DNA from: Chelonoidis abingdonii
Taxonomy: Eukaryota > Chordata > Testudines > Testudinidae
Direction: 5' to 3'
Assembly: GCF_003597395.2 (NCBI RefSeq)
Contig: NC_133776.1
Span: 38,149,679-38,213,678 of the forward strand
Length of the DNA: 64,000 bases
In this document: piece after piece, positions 45,311 through 55,117 of the stretch
Position numbering within the stretch: the first letter of the stretch is position 1
How the letters are laid out: every line of letters starts with the position of its first letter
Notes under the pieces: model-generated
What the model saw: only the letters and a program-made list of their open reading frames with translations
The model's database searches: none
Told to the model about the DNA's origin: nothing
Program-made: the position numbers and the translations under genes

Positions 45311-46315
45311 CAGGTATCAGAGGGGTAGCCGTGTTAGTCTGAATCTGTAAAAACAGCAGAGAATCCTGTGGCACCTTATAGACTAACAGACATTTTGGAG
45401 CATGAGCTTTTGTGGGTGAATACCCACTTCGTCAGATGCATGTAGTGGAAATTTCCAGGGGCAGGTATATATATATTGCTAGCAAGCAAGCTTAGAGATA
45501 ATGAGGTTAGTTCATTCAGAGGATGAGGCCCTGTTCCAGCAGTAGGTGTGAAAACCAAGGGAGGAGGAACTGGTTCTGTAGTTGGCAAGCCATCACAGTC
45601 TTTGTTCACCCTGAGCTGATGGTTCAAATCTGCAGATGATTGAAGCTCAGCAGTTTCTCTTTAAGTCTGGTCCTGAAGTTTTTTGCTGCAGGATGCCACC
45701 TTAAGGTCTGCTATAGTGTGGCCGGGAGCGTTGAGCAGCTTTCCTACAGGGTTTTTGTATATTGTCATTCCTAATATTTCTGATTTGTGTCCATTTATCC
45801 TTTTCCGGTAGGGACTGTCCAGTTTGGCCGATGTACATAGCAGAGGGGCATTTGCTGGCATATGTGGCGTAATTACCATTGGTGAACGTTGCAGCGTGAA
45901 TGAAACGATGATGGTGTGGCTGCATCTGCGTGTAGGTCCTTGATGTTCGCTGGTTAGCATATGTTGGCCAGAGTTGGCCATCGGGGTTTGTTTGCATGGA
46001 TTTGGTTCCTGAGCTAGAGCTACACGGTGCGGTGTCAGTGCTGGTGAGAATACGTTTCAGGTTGCAGGTTGTCTGTGGGCAAGGATTGGCCTGCCACTCA
46101 AGGCCTGTGAAAGTGTGGGATCATTGTCCAGGATGGGTTGTAGATCGCTGATGATGCATTGGAGGGGTTTTAGCTGGGGGCTGCATGTGATGGCCAGTGG
46201 AGTCCTGTTGGTTTCTTTCTTGGGTTTGTCTTGCAGTAGGAGGCTTCTGGGTACATGTCTGGCTCTGTTGATCTGTTTCCTTACTTCCTTGTGCGGGTAT
46301 TGTAGTTTTGAGAAT
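45311..46315 (-). mobile_element. Penelope-like element, 5'-truncated, with GIY-YIG remnant
   Basis: The 1005-bp copy is flanked by a 13-bp direct repeat, GTCTTCAAGATGT (45298-45310) and GTCTTCAAGGTGT (46316-46328). The minus strand reads FSKLQYPHKEVRKQINRARH and LKPLQCIISDLQPILDNDPT, then CPSAMYIGQTGQSL and, in another frame, RKRINGHKSEI and KNPVGKLLNAPGHTIADLKV, the GIY-YIG-type endonuclease region that PLEs carry after their reverse transcriptase. Frameshifts break it. Downstream come the hammerhead-like block and tail ending CAGACTAACACGGCTACCCC. Confidence 0.9.
45400..45439 (-). ncRNA. Hammerhead-like motif with damaged core
   Basis: Same layout as at 22.17 kb: CTGACGA box and stem II GTGGGT/ACCCAC are intact, but GAAA has become AAAA. 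The changed base corresponds to G12, the general base in hammerhead catalysis, so self-cleavage is expected to be lost. The change fits C-to-T decay at the CpG on the opposite strand. Confidence 0.5.
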
Positions 46316-46541
46316 GTCTTCAAGGTGTTTGTGGTTTTTGGACATCCCCATTCCTCCGAAAATCATCTAAATTTTCCATGGAAAGCAGGTTGGTTGGTTG
46401 GTTTTTTTCCTGCAAAAAGAGTAACTTAATCCAAAAGCCAATTTTTCCTATTAAAAAAATGTTTTCACTCAACCCTATGTACCATACAACTGGGAGTAAT
46501 CTATGAAACATTCAAGTCTGTGCAGTTACGTGACTATTTAT

Positions 46542-46630
46542 GGGCCAGATCTTCATCTGGTGCTAACTGGGTGTAGCTCCAGAGACTTCAATGGAACTGC
46601 ACCAGTTTAAATCAGATGATGAACTGGCCC
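46542..46630. mobile_element. 89-bp palindromic MITE
   Basis: GGGCCAGATCTTCATCTGG at the left is mirrored by CAGATGATGAACTGGCCC at the right, with inner TGTAGCTCC / GGAACTGCA also pairing partly. Confidence 0.65.
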
Positions 46631-46639
46631 TGTATCTTC

Positions 46640-48650
46640 TATATGCTTCAATCACTGGAGGTCAACAATCACACACTTTAGAAATGTCAGCACCAAAATT
46701 GGTGCCGTATATTTAGGTGTAGCAGGTTGAAGTGATCTCTTGAGCAAGCTTGGTATGTCATCCTGTAAAAGTAGGAATACACAAACATTATGAGAGGACA
46801 GAAAAAAAACTGAATACTATTAGTAGATGGATATGGGGTGGTTGAAATTTCTCTGAATTCTAGTTGGTGATCAGTTTACATCCTGAAGCATGAAGACTGA
46901 CAGCCTATGTCCCTTCTATGACGATCAGTAGCAAATATGTTCCCCCCCCCAGTCCTTTCATGTTACCATATTCTCCAAGTTTTTCAGAGATGATTACCAG
47001 TAGTTATTTCAGTTCATGCATGTAATTGATCTATGTATCTTAGGGTTTTGTATTAATGCCCATCATCGTAGAATCTGAGAGCATAATGAGTAATAATACA
47101 TCGTTAAACTCAGTGGAAAACAGTTTACACTGTTCAACAAATTCCATGAATTAGAGACATCATGTGATAGGCCTAACACAGCTGAATGTTATTATACGAC
47201 TTGTTTTCCAGAGCCTCATTTTTATCCCAAGAACTAGATAATATATTCATTAATTTACCATTTGTTGCTTATTGCTCACTAGTAAAGTTCTACGTTCAAC
47301 TGATTTGTTTTTCTAACACAGAAATGCGTGATGTGATATTCTTAACTTTCTGTCAAACACTGTTTACATTTACATTGATTTTCTCAACCCCCAATTTTGT
47401 CACCATGTTTTATAGCTTTGAGCCATGGAAATATTAGAAGGTGCTGATTCAGTCTCATTTTCATTTCCTTCATTTACTGCCTCTGCAAAAGGAATGTCCT
47501 CAGTCGCTGAATATTAGAGGAGATAAAACCAACTCTGTATTTTAGTAAAACAAAAACATGCCAACAGTTGCTTGTTTTAGTCATTTCTAAAAATTAACAA
47601 CCATCCTTTACAGTTTTTTCCCCTGTGAAAGTTTCTTGGTTAGATTAAGACAGATGAAAGTTACTTCAACCATTTGAAAATATAAAGCTCTGTATTAGAG
47701 ATGGTTATTATTATTAACAAAGTTATATTTTTTCTCCTTACTGATGTGCCAGAACTGTAGAGGAATTGCTATCAGAATTGCAACTTATTTCAGGGAATAG
47801 ACTGATCTGTGTTGAGCTTACTAGCTTTTCAGGTTCCTTTTATGACAGTAATCACATTTTCCTGGAGTCATTTTTAGGTATTTTAGTACACAATGCAAGT
47901 TGGAAACTGTTTTATAACTTTAGTAACTCAGTTATTAAGTACACATTTGCAATTCCAGAAATCAGAATCCACGCAAAGACTTGTTGTGTTTTCTGCCTTG
48001 AAATGTACAACATTCAGCCCAGTTACAGTATCCACACATACAGTCATAAAATGCTTGATATTACTGTAACTACCTAATCAAGCATATACATTTACAATCG
48101 ATCATGGTGATAGGTAAGAAAATGTAATTTTTTTTGCATCATGTCTATTTCATTATTCCTCCCAGAATAGGCAAAGATAAAAAGTAACATTTGTGGTAAC
48201 TGAAGGAAGACCCTTTAGGTGACATTTTTCAAAAGACCCTAAGTGACTAAGTGTAAATCTTCTGCAGAGTAGGCAGTGACCAATGCTGTAATTTCCTAGT
48301 GACTAAACAGAAAACATCACTTTCCAGGATTGTTACTCCAGCTACTTTAATAAGCACCATTACAAAAAACCACTTAAATGCAAAAGATGAATATTTTGGA
48401 ATTTTTTAAAATCATTCCCTCTTTATACATCTTACTACCACTCATGTTGTCCTCCAGTGCCAGTAGGATTGTGATACAGACATTGTACTGGTATTTATTC
48501 AAAGATTTCCCATGCAGTTTAACACTATGATTGCAATGGATGTTTCCCAATGTGCGCTGAACTGAATGTTTTCCCACAAGTCCTCTCTTTCTGACAGTCA
48601 CTTCACTTCCCGTCCTGGGAAAGACTGCGCAACCTGATGTATAAATCATC
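46640..48650. other. No recognised feature
   Basis: About 2 kb of AT-rich sequence with frames up to 104 codons on both strands and no recognisable domain. A C-run lies near 46941-46950. Confidence 0.35.
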
Positions 48651-48654
48651 AACT

Positions 48655-49665
48655 TATAAACAATCAAACTTGTAAAGTTTGTAGACAATATCAGGCTGGG
48701 AGGGGTTGCAAGTGCTTTGGAGCATAGGATTAAAATTCAAAGTGATTTGGACAGACTGGAGAAATGGCCTGAAGTAAATTTGATAAAGATAAATGCAAAG
48801 AACTACACTTAGGAAGGAACAATCAATTGCACACATACAAAATGGGAAATGACTGCCTAGGAAGGAGAACTGCAGAAAGGGATCTGGGGGTCATAGTGGC
48901 TAAATATGAGTCAACAGTGAAGCTAAATATGAGGGGGTGAAGCTAAATATGAAGCTAAATATGAGGGGGTGAAGCTAAATATGAAGCTAAATATGACTGC
49001 CTAGGAAGGAGAACTGCAGAAAGGGATCTGGGGGTCAAGCTAAATATGAGTCAACAGTGAAATATTGTTGCAAAAAAGCTAACATCATTCTGGGATGTAT
49101 CAGCAAGGGTGTTGTAAATAAGTCACAAGAAGTAATTCTTCTAATCTACTCCGTGGTGATAAGGCCTTAACCAGAGTAGTGTGTCCAGTTCTGAGTGCCA
49201 CATTTCAGGAAAGATGTGGACAAATTGGAGAAAGTCCAGAGAAGAACAACAAAAACAATTAAAGGACTAGAAAACTTGACCCATGTTGAAAGATTGAAAA
49301 AAACGGGTTTGTTTAATCTAGAGAAGAGAAGACTGAGGGGGAACATGATAACAGTTTTGTTACAAAGAGGAGGGTGAAAATTGTTCTTGTTAACTTCTGA
49401 GGATAGGACAAGAATCCAACAGGCTTAAATCGCAGCAAGGGAGGTTTAGGTTGGATATTATGAAAAACATCCTGTCAGAATAGTTAAGCATTGGAATAAA
49501 TTGAGGGAAGTTGTGGAATCTCCACCAGTTTTTAAGAGCAGGTTAGACAAACATCTGTCAAGAGTGGTCTACTTACTACTTAGTCCTGCTCTGATTGGAG
49601 GGGACTGGACTAAATGATCTAATGAGGTCCTTTCCAGTCCTACACTTTTGTGATGCTCTGATAGT
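48655..49665 (+). mobile_element. CR1 LINE with internal duplication
   Basis: The copy carries ORF2 C-terminal sequence (frame at 49195-49377: VDKLEKVQRRTTKTIKGLE, FNLEKRRLRGNMI) and the 3' UTR ending GATCTAATGAGGTCCTTTCC ... near 49640. Stops and shifts break the upstream coding. Internal tandem duplication is listed separately. Confidence 0.87.
48851..49036. repeat. Tandem duplication inside CR1
   Basis: A 42-bp block beginning GACTGCCTAGGAAGGAGAAC occurs identically at 48851-48892 and 48995-49036. Between them a GAAGCTAAATATGAGGGGGT-type unit repeats several times. This is local slippage after or during CR1 insertion. Confidence 0.95.
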
Positions 49666-49959
49666 GCCTTTTGCTCATTAATTTCTGCAACAACACACTG
49701 AAAATAATGGGTCCAAACTACTTCAGCAACAGGAGGCATAAACATGTGTGGAGATATGGTATGGATAAGCCTGTGCTTCTCATTGGTCTACTGTTTACTG
49801 TATTTTTGGCAAAGGTTTAACCAGTCTGCATTAACAAGAGTAAGAAGTCTGTTCAGACCATGTAAATGATTCTGAAATGATGAGGGTAAGAAGTGAGTTG
49901 CCTATCAAATTCATTGAAGTTTTCTGCACCTTGCTCTGGGTATGTGACTTACTATTTGT

Positions 49960-51020
49960 AATTTTTTAGTCTAAACAAGTCAAGTTCTTCTAGACTCCTC
50001 TCAGAAGTTAGACCCTCCATTCTCCTGTCATCTTAGTAGCTCTTCTCTGCACCTGTTCCAATTTAAATTAAGCTTTCTTTGAACATGGGTGACTAGTATT
50101 GTACACAGAATTCAAAATGAGGTCTTACGGTGCCTTGTACAATGGCATTGCCACTTCTCTATCTCTACTGAAGATGCCTTCCTAATACATCCTAGCACTG
50201 ATTTACCTTTTTTAAGCCATATCACATTGGTGGCTCGTCATCGTCAATCACAGGATGATTCAGGCACCAGGTCTCTCTCTTCCTTGTTGCGTCCAACTGA
50301 TGAGTCTCTGGTTTGTAGCAGAAATATGTGTTATTGGACCCAAAGTGCATGATTTTGCACTTTATGTTACTGAACTTCTATCACTCATCTTCAGATTCAT
50401 CAAAATCTTCCAATATAATATTGTGATCCTCCTCTGTATTGATACTGCTGCCCAACTTCATATCAGCAAATTTCATTAAAAGACTCCTACTTTTTGTGCC
50501 AATGTCATTAATAAAAATATTGAATAAGATTGGTCCCATTAGTAAACCCCATTAGTAAAATCTCTCTAATCCGATAATTCACCTTTTGATACAACCCGCT
50601 GCCTTGTCTCCTTTTGTCAGTTCCTTATCCACCTTACAATGCTTGTGCTGATCCACACCTTCCCTAGTTTAACTAATAATTTCTTATGTAGTATTGTGTC
50701 AAGTGCTTTACTAACGTCCAAGCTCCACTGCACTTCCCTTATCTAAAAAAAATCAGTTATTTTCTCAAAGAAGGAAATCTGGTTAGTCTGGCATGACCTA
50801 TCTTTGATAAACCACATTGCATTACATCCCCTTTACGTCTATGAACTTAATTATTCTTTCCTTCACACTTTGTGTTAAATCCTTGCATTTAGGTCAAATG
50901 AACAGGTCTATAATTTCCCTGTCTTAAATATAGGTTTGATGTTAGCTATTCTCCAGTCACATGGTACCACCTTCAGATAGATTTATTAAAAATCCTTGAT
51001 ACTTTACTAGTAATTAAACT
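49960..51020 (-). mobile_element. CR1 LINE, ORF2 3' region
   Basis: The plus strand reads CTCTTCTCTGCACCTGTTCC near 50040 and TCAAAATGAGGTCTTACGGT near 50111, the reverse complement of CR1 ORF2 C-terminal sequence. It extends to about 51.0 kb through CR1-like sequence (e.g. ATTTTCTCAAAGAAGGAAAT near 50759). Many stops; no usable frame. Confidence 0.7.
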
Positions 51021-51065
51021 TTGTATCTGAGAGTCCTTGACTAAGCAATCCAAAGATGCAGCCAA

Positions 51066-51238
51066 GATTCCCTCATACCAAAAGGCATTCTCTGTCACTA
51101 AGTAGGAAACTTTAGGCTTGCTCCCACTGAAATCAATGGGAAAACTCCCAAAGGATTCAGTGGCACCAGATCAGTGGTTTGAGCACGGACCTGCTAAACT
51201 CAGTATTGTGAGTTCAGTCCCTGAGGGGGCCATTTAGG
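51066..51238. repeat. First copy of a 173-bp exact duplication at a gap
   Basis: Identical by eye to 51339-51511, and ends exactly where the Ns begin. Best explained as an unmerged contig overlap. Confidence 0.95.
51162..51238 (+). repeat. tRNA-derived SINE, cut by gap
   Basis: The head of the same SINE as at 51435, ending at the gap edge. Probably not a separate insertion but the same one assembled twice. Confidence 0.7.
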
Positions 51239-51338
51239 NNNNNNNNNNNNNNNNNNNNNNNNNNNNNNNNNNNNNNNNNNNNNNNNNNNNNNNNNNNNNN
51301 NNNNNNNNNNNNNNNNNNNNNNNNNNNNNNNNNNNNNN
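51239..51338. other. Assembly gap of 100 Ns
   Basis: Exactly 100 Ns, the conventional placeholder for a gap of unknown size. Confidence 0.99.
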
Positions 51339-51511
51339 GATTCCCTCATACCAAAAGGCATTCTCTGTCACTAAGTAGGAAACTTTAGGCTTGCTCCCAC
51401 TGAAATCAATGGGAAAACTCCCAAAGGATTCAGTGGCACCAGATCAGTGGTTTGAGCACGGACCTGCTAAACTCAGTATTGTGAGTTCAGTCCCTGAGGG
51501 GGCCATTTAGG
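51339..51511. repeat. Second copy of the 173-bp exact duplication
   Basis: Begins immediately after the Ns and repeats 51066-51238 without a difference I can see. Confidence 0.95.
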
Positions 51512-51612
51512 AATCTGGGGCAAAATCAGTACTTGGTCCTGCTAGTGAAGGCAGAGGACTGGACTGGACTTGACTCAATGACCTTTAAGGTCCCTTCCAA
51601 TTCTACGAGACA
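51435..51612 (+). mobile_element. Cryptodire-type tRNA-derived SINE
   Basis: An A-box-like stretch (AGATCAGTGGTTTGAGCA) and a B-box-like GTGAGTTCAGTCCCTG lie at tRNA spacing, then a body with GGTCCTGCTAGTGAAGGCAG, and a tail TGACCTTTAAGGTCCCTTCC shared with LINE 3' ends. This is the tortoise/cryptodire Pol III SINE pattern and supports the turtle assignment. Confidence 0.85.
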
Positions 51613-51619
51613 GGATAGG

Positions 51620-52600
51620 ATCAAGCCCTCTGAGAATAAGTCTGCAAGAGAAATAATGTATCATGTTGTGTAAATACAAGCAAATGATGATCACAATATA
51701 CCAAACCTGCAGCAATTATTCACACAACAAAGCCTCATTGATTTCAACAGGTGTGTGGTGTAAGTTGCAGGACTGAGCTCACTATTTATTTTCAGAATGT
51801 AGCAAACATTGCAATGGCTGCACAAATCCCTTAAATTCCCTCTCCACTATACTGATGTTTAGCTGTGTGGCTACAGAACTAAATCAGAACAGAACATGCC
51901 CTTTAGTTTTTAGTATTTTTGTATTTTCTTTCACTCTTTTTATTTTCTATCTGTGGGCATCTACTGAAAAAAATTGGAAGGTTACATACATTTAAATAAA
52001 GTCAGAGGAAAGCTATGGCTGCAAGAGACAGCTGGCTTGTGTGTGGGCCTGGGAAAGAGGCATTATCGTGCTGCTAAAGGTATGGTATGTCATACCATCA
52101 AAATGATGGTCCGAAAGCTTCTGCAAATACGTGCTGTGGACTTACGGCCTAATCCAGAAGTTCTAAACCATATAGAATTCCCCCCTGAATACACTGCCTG
52201 AATAAGGAATGCAGTATCAGACTGTGAGAAACAAGGTCAATCATAGCAGAGAAAGTTAAGAACAAATATATTTAGAATTGAAGTCTTCTAAACCAAATCA
52301 AACCAATTTTTTCAAAAAATTTTTAAATTGTGGATTTTTGACTGGCTTTTAATTTTAGCAAAACCCTGCATTTCTTAGCTTACACCAGAATGAAAGGCTC
52401 CACACCAGTTCTCTTCAGATGAATATCTGATTTGGGGGAATGGTGGGCACTTATCTGAATCAATACATGTAAAAGTAAATGAGGGAAATACACAGCACAA
52501 ATAAAAACAATTTATGGGCCATATTTTCCAATGGTGTCTCAACCAGGCCTCTAGGTTTGCACATACAATTCACCCAGCACAATTATTTGCCTATGCAAGT
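51620..52600. other. No recognised feature
   Basis: AT-rich sequence; nothing supported. Confidence 0.3.
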
Positions 52601-52619
52601 AAAAAATTCATATTGTGTG

Positions 52620-53120
52620 CAAAATGATTGTATATTGAATACTCCCTCTCTTCAAGTGCGATTTTTGATATGGATGTTGTTGATCACTAGCTTCCATTTT
52701 TCACAGTCGCAACAGAGTTATAAAGCTTCCATTCTCCTTTGGATACCAGTCCATCCGGCAATGTTTCTGATACAGCTGGTTCTTCTTCCTCTTCCAGCTT
52801 TGCCTGCAATCTTTCCTGACAATATGAGTGCTGGAATTGAGTTACTCTGCAATCGGCAAGAAATGTGTTAACAGAAAGATGTTATCTTTTCACCTAGTGT
52901 CTCCAGTAAATGCGCACTTTTAAATTCACCCTTCTCATCACCTCATCATTTATAGTTTTGCTATCACAAGTGACTAGCTATTATCTAGCAATTTTTTTAT
53001 ATTCTTCAAAACTCTAACACTCTGAGTTGTGTCTGTCTCTGTTTTAAGAGTCATGCTCTCAGATCCATACAAGAGGGTTGGACACGTGTTGAAATGTTGA
53101 CGAAATATGAATAGCACATA
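52620..53120 (-). repeat. Possible non-LTR retroelement 3' fragment
   Basis: Phrases such as CATACAAGAGGGTTGGACAC near 53068, with CTTCTTCCTCTTCCAGCTTT near 52784, recall the reverse complement of an endonuclease-type LINE end. No domain is readable. Confidence 0.3.
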
Positions 53121-53124
53121 TGCA

Positions 53125-53665
53125 AATTTAGGTTCAATTTTTCTCCTTAAAATGTAACACGAATGAGCCCATGAGATAAGTGAACAAAGCAGTTACCCAG
53201 CATATGAACATTCAAAATAAATAATTGTGAGCACCTCAGGACATAGCCTTGCCAGTTTTTAATTTGCCTGAAAATGGTTCAAATGGGACTTGTAAAATAA
53301 GATACAATCAAATTGAAAATGTCAAATAATTTTAACATTTTTAATTTACAAAAAAGTCCAGTTGTATTGTCCCGTCCCCAAGTATTGTTATTAATTTTTA
53401 TTATTGCTATTCATGGTTATTTTCTGAGAACACAGCTGTACAAGTTCAAGTAGGAAGGTAATTCACCTTTTGTGCTTTTCAGTTTAGGTTACTGGAGAAC
53501 ATTGAAAATGCAAGATCTGCTTGTTAAAAATATATAGAAATGTGAAGATAAGTTAGAGCTGGTCAAAAAATGGGGTTTTCCCCGTGTGGAAACTTTCAAC
53601 TTTTTGGCAGGAAAAAAATCCAAAATCTGAAGTTAACAATACTGAAAATGTTATTGTGGTGTCTC
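53125..53665. other. No recognised feature
   Basis: AT-rich sequence; nothing supported. Confidence 0.3.
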
Positions 53666-53669
53666 ATGC

Positions 53670-54190
53670 CTGCATTGACCTCTATGGGTTGGGCTCCCTT
53701 ACCAGATCTGTTGCACATTCCCAGCTTCTGGCAAACAGAGGCTAGGGACACCATCCCTGCCCATCTAGGCTAATAGCCATTGATGGATCTATCCTCCAGG
53801 AATTTATCTAGTTCTTTTTTTAACCCTGTTATAGTCTTGGCCTTCACAACATCTTCTGGCAAAGAGTCCCACAGGTTGACTTTGTGTTGTGTGAAGAAAT
53901 ACTTCCTTTTATTTGTTTTAAAGCTGCTGCCTATTAATTTCATTTGGTGACCCCTAGTTCTTGTGTTAGGAGAATAAGTAATTAACACTTCCTTATTTAT
54001 TTTCTCCACACAGTCATGAGTTTATAGACCCCAAATCATATTCCCCCTTAGTCGTCTCTTTTCCAAGCTGAAAAGTCCCAGTCTTATTAATCTCTCCTCA
54101 CATGGAAGCAATTCCATACGCTAATAATTTTTGTTGCCTATTTCTGAAGCTTTCCAATTCCAATATAACCTTTTCCAATTCTAATACGCA
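53670..54190 (-). mobile_element. CR1 LINE with ORF2 C-terminal remnant
   Basis: The minus frame 53770-54009 reads [20 protein letters not shown] and [20 protein letters not shown], the CR1 ORF2 end, closing at [11 protein letters not shown]. It is the same subfamily as the 32.5 kb copy but better preserved at the C-terminus. The upstream part is shifted. Confidence 0.88.
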
Positions 54191-54234
54191 CACAAACTAC
54201 CAGTCCTATAAGGTACCATTGCATCATTGCTAAA

Positions 54235-54405
54235 TCAAAAGGTTGGGAGAGGAGTCTCAATTTTTTTTTTTTTAGGTGTTCAATTTTTTTTATGTAACAT
54301 CAAAATTTTCCATGGACAGAAGATACTTTTCACAAAATAATTTCATTTAATTGAAACCCCAATTTTCCATTGAAAAAGTTTTGACCGAAAAATTAGATAC
54401 TTGAG
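54235..54405. repeat. AT-rich self-complementary repeat fragment
   Basis: T-run followed by ATCAAAATTTTCCATGGAC and CCAATTTTCCATTGAAAAAG, in the style of the 9.5 and 24.4 kb copies. Confidence 0.35.
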
Positions 54406-54769
54406 TATGTCTTTCAAATATAGAATATTAAGGAATAGTCAAGATCTGTTATTTTACATGTCTGTAAATGTTTAATGTCCTAAAAAGCCCTAAAAAGGGC
54501 CATGATCACTTTGAAATCTAGCCAACTGCAGGAAAAAAGCAGTTGAATGTTGTTTCAAGTAATATCATCTGCTCTTGAGTCCCCCTGACAATTTTTTTCC
54601 CTTTCACTTATTCCAGTGTGAAAGGTCCATAAAAACAAGGGAAATTAAAACTCTTTAGAACTCATTTCAGCCATGATGGCTACAAAACACTCAACAATGA
54701 CTAAGAAGCTGGTGTGCCCTGACTGATGCTTGTTGTGTTAATCATTGTCTGTTACCTAGTGCTCTGTTT

Positions 54770-54915
54770 GTAGTATCCATCTGTTACCTCCTATATCATT
54801 CTGAGATTGCAAGCTCTTTGGGCAACATTACATTACTCTTTTTTATTATACGCTTGCTCCTAGCACTTTTGGGCTGGGCATTACCACCATGCTAATATTA
54901 ATTATAATGAATAAA
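54770..54915 (+). repeat. L2-like LINE 3' tail
   Basis: GATTGCAAGCTCTTTGGGCA followed by CTCCTAGCACTTTTGGGCTG resembles the 3' signature of L2-type repeats, as at 3.03 kb. Confidence 0.45.
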
Positions 54916-55117
54916 TTAAATCACTATCCAGAGGAAAGAGCAAAACAAATTGATCCCTTACTGCCTTCTAGTGCAGAAAGAAATCAGAATGAAAGACACA
55001 AATATTGTCTCATCTTTCTGGTATAGTCATCATAGACATTGCTTGTAACAATAACAAGTTAAAAAAGTCCAAACAGCAGCATGTTTTTTTTAAGTCGACA
55101 GTATCCTTCTAAGCTGT

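Noticed and set aside
48900..49060. Short regularly repeated units that might suggest a CRISPR array
   Set aside because: The repeats are contiguous and part of a CR1 tandem duplication; no unique spacers and a vertebrate context.
51162..51240. A second independent SINE insertion
   Set aside because: Identical flanks show it is the same copy assembled twice.
51435..51510. A functional tRNA gene
   Set aside because: A- and B-box-like stretches are present but no cloverleaf forms and the body continues as a SINE.
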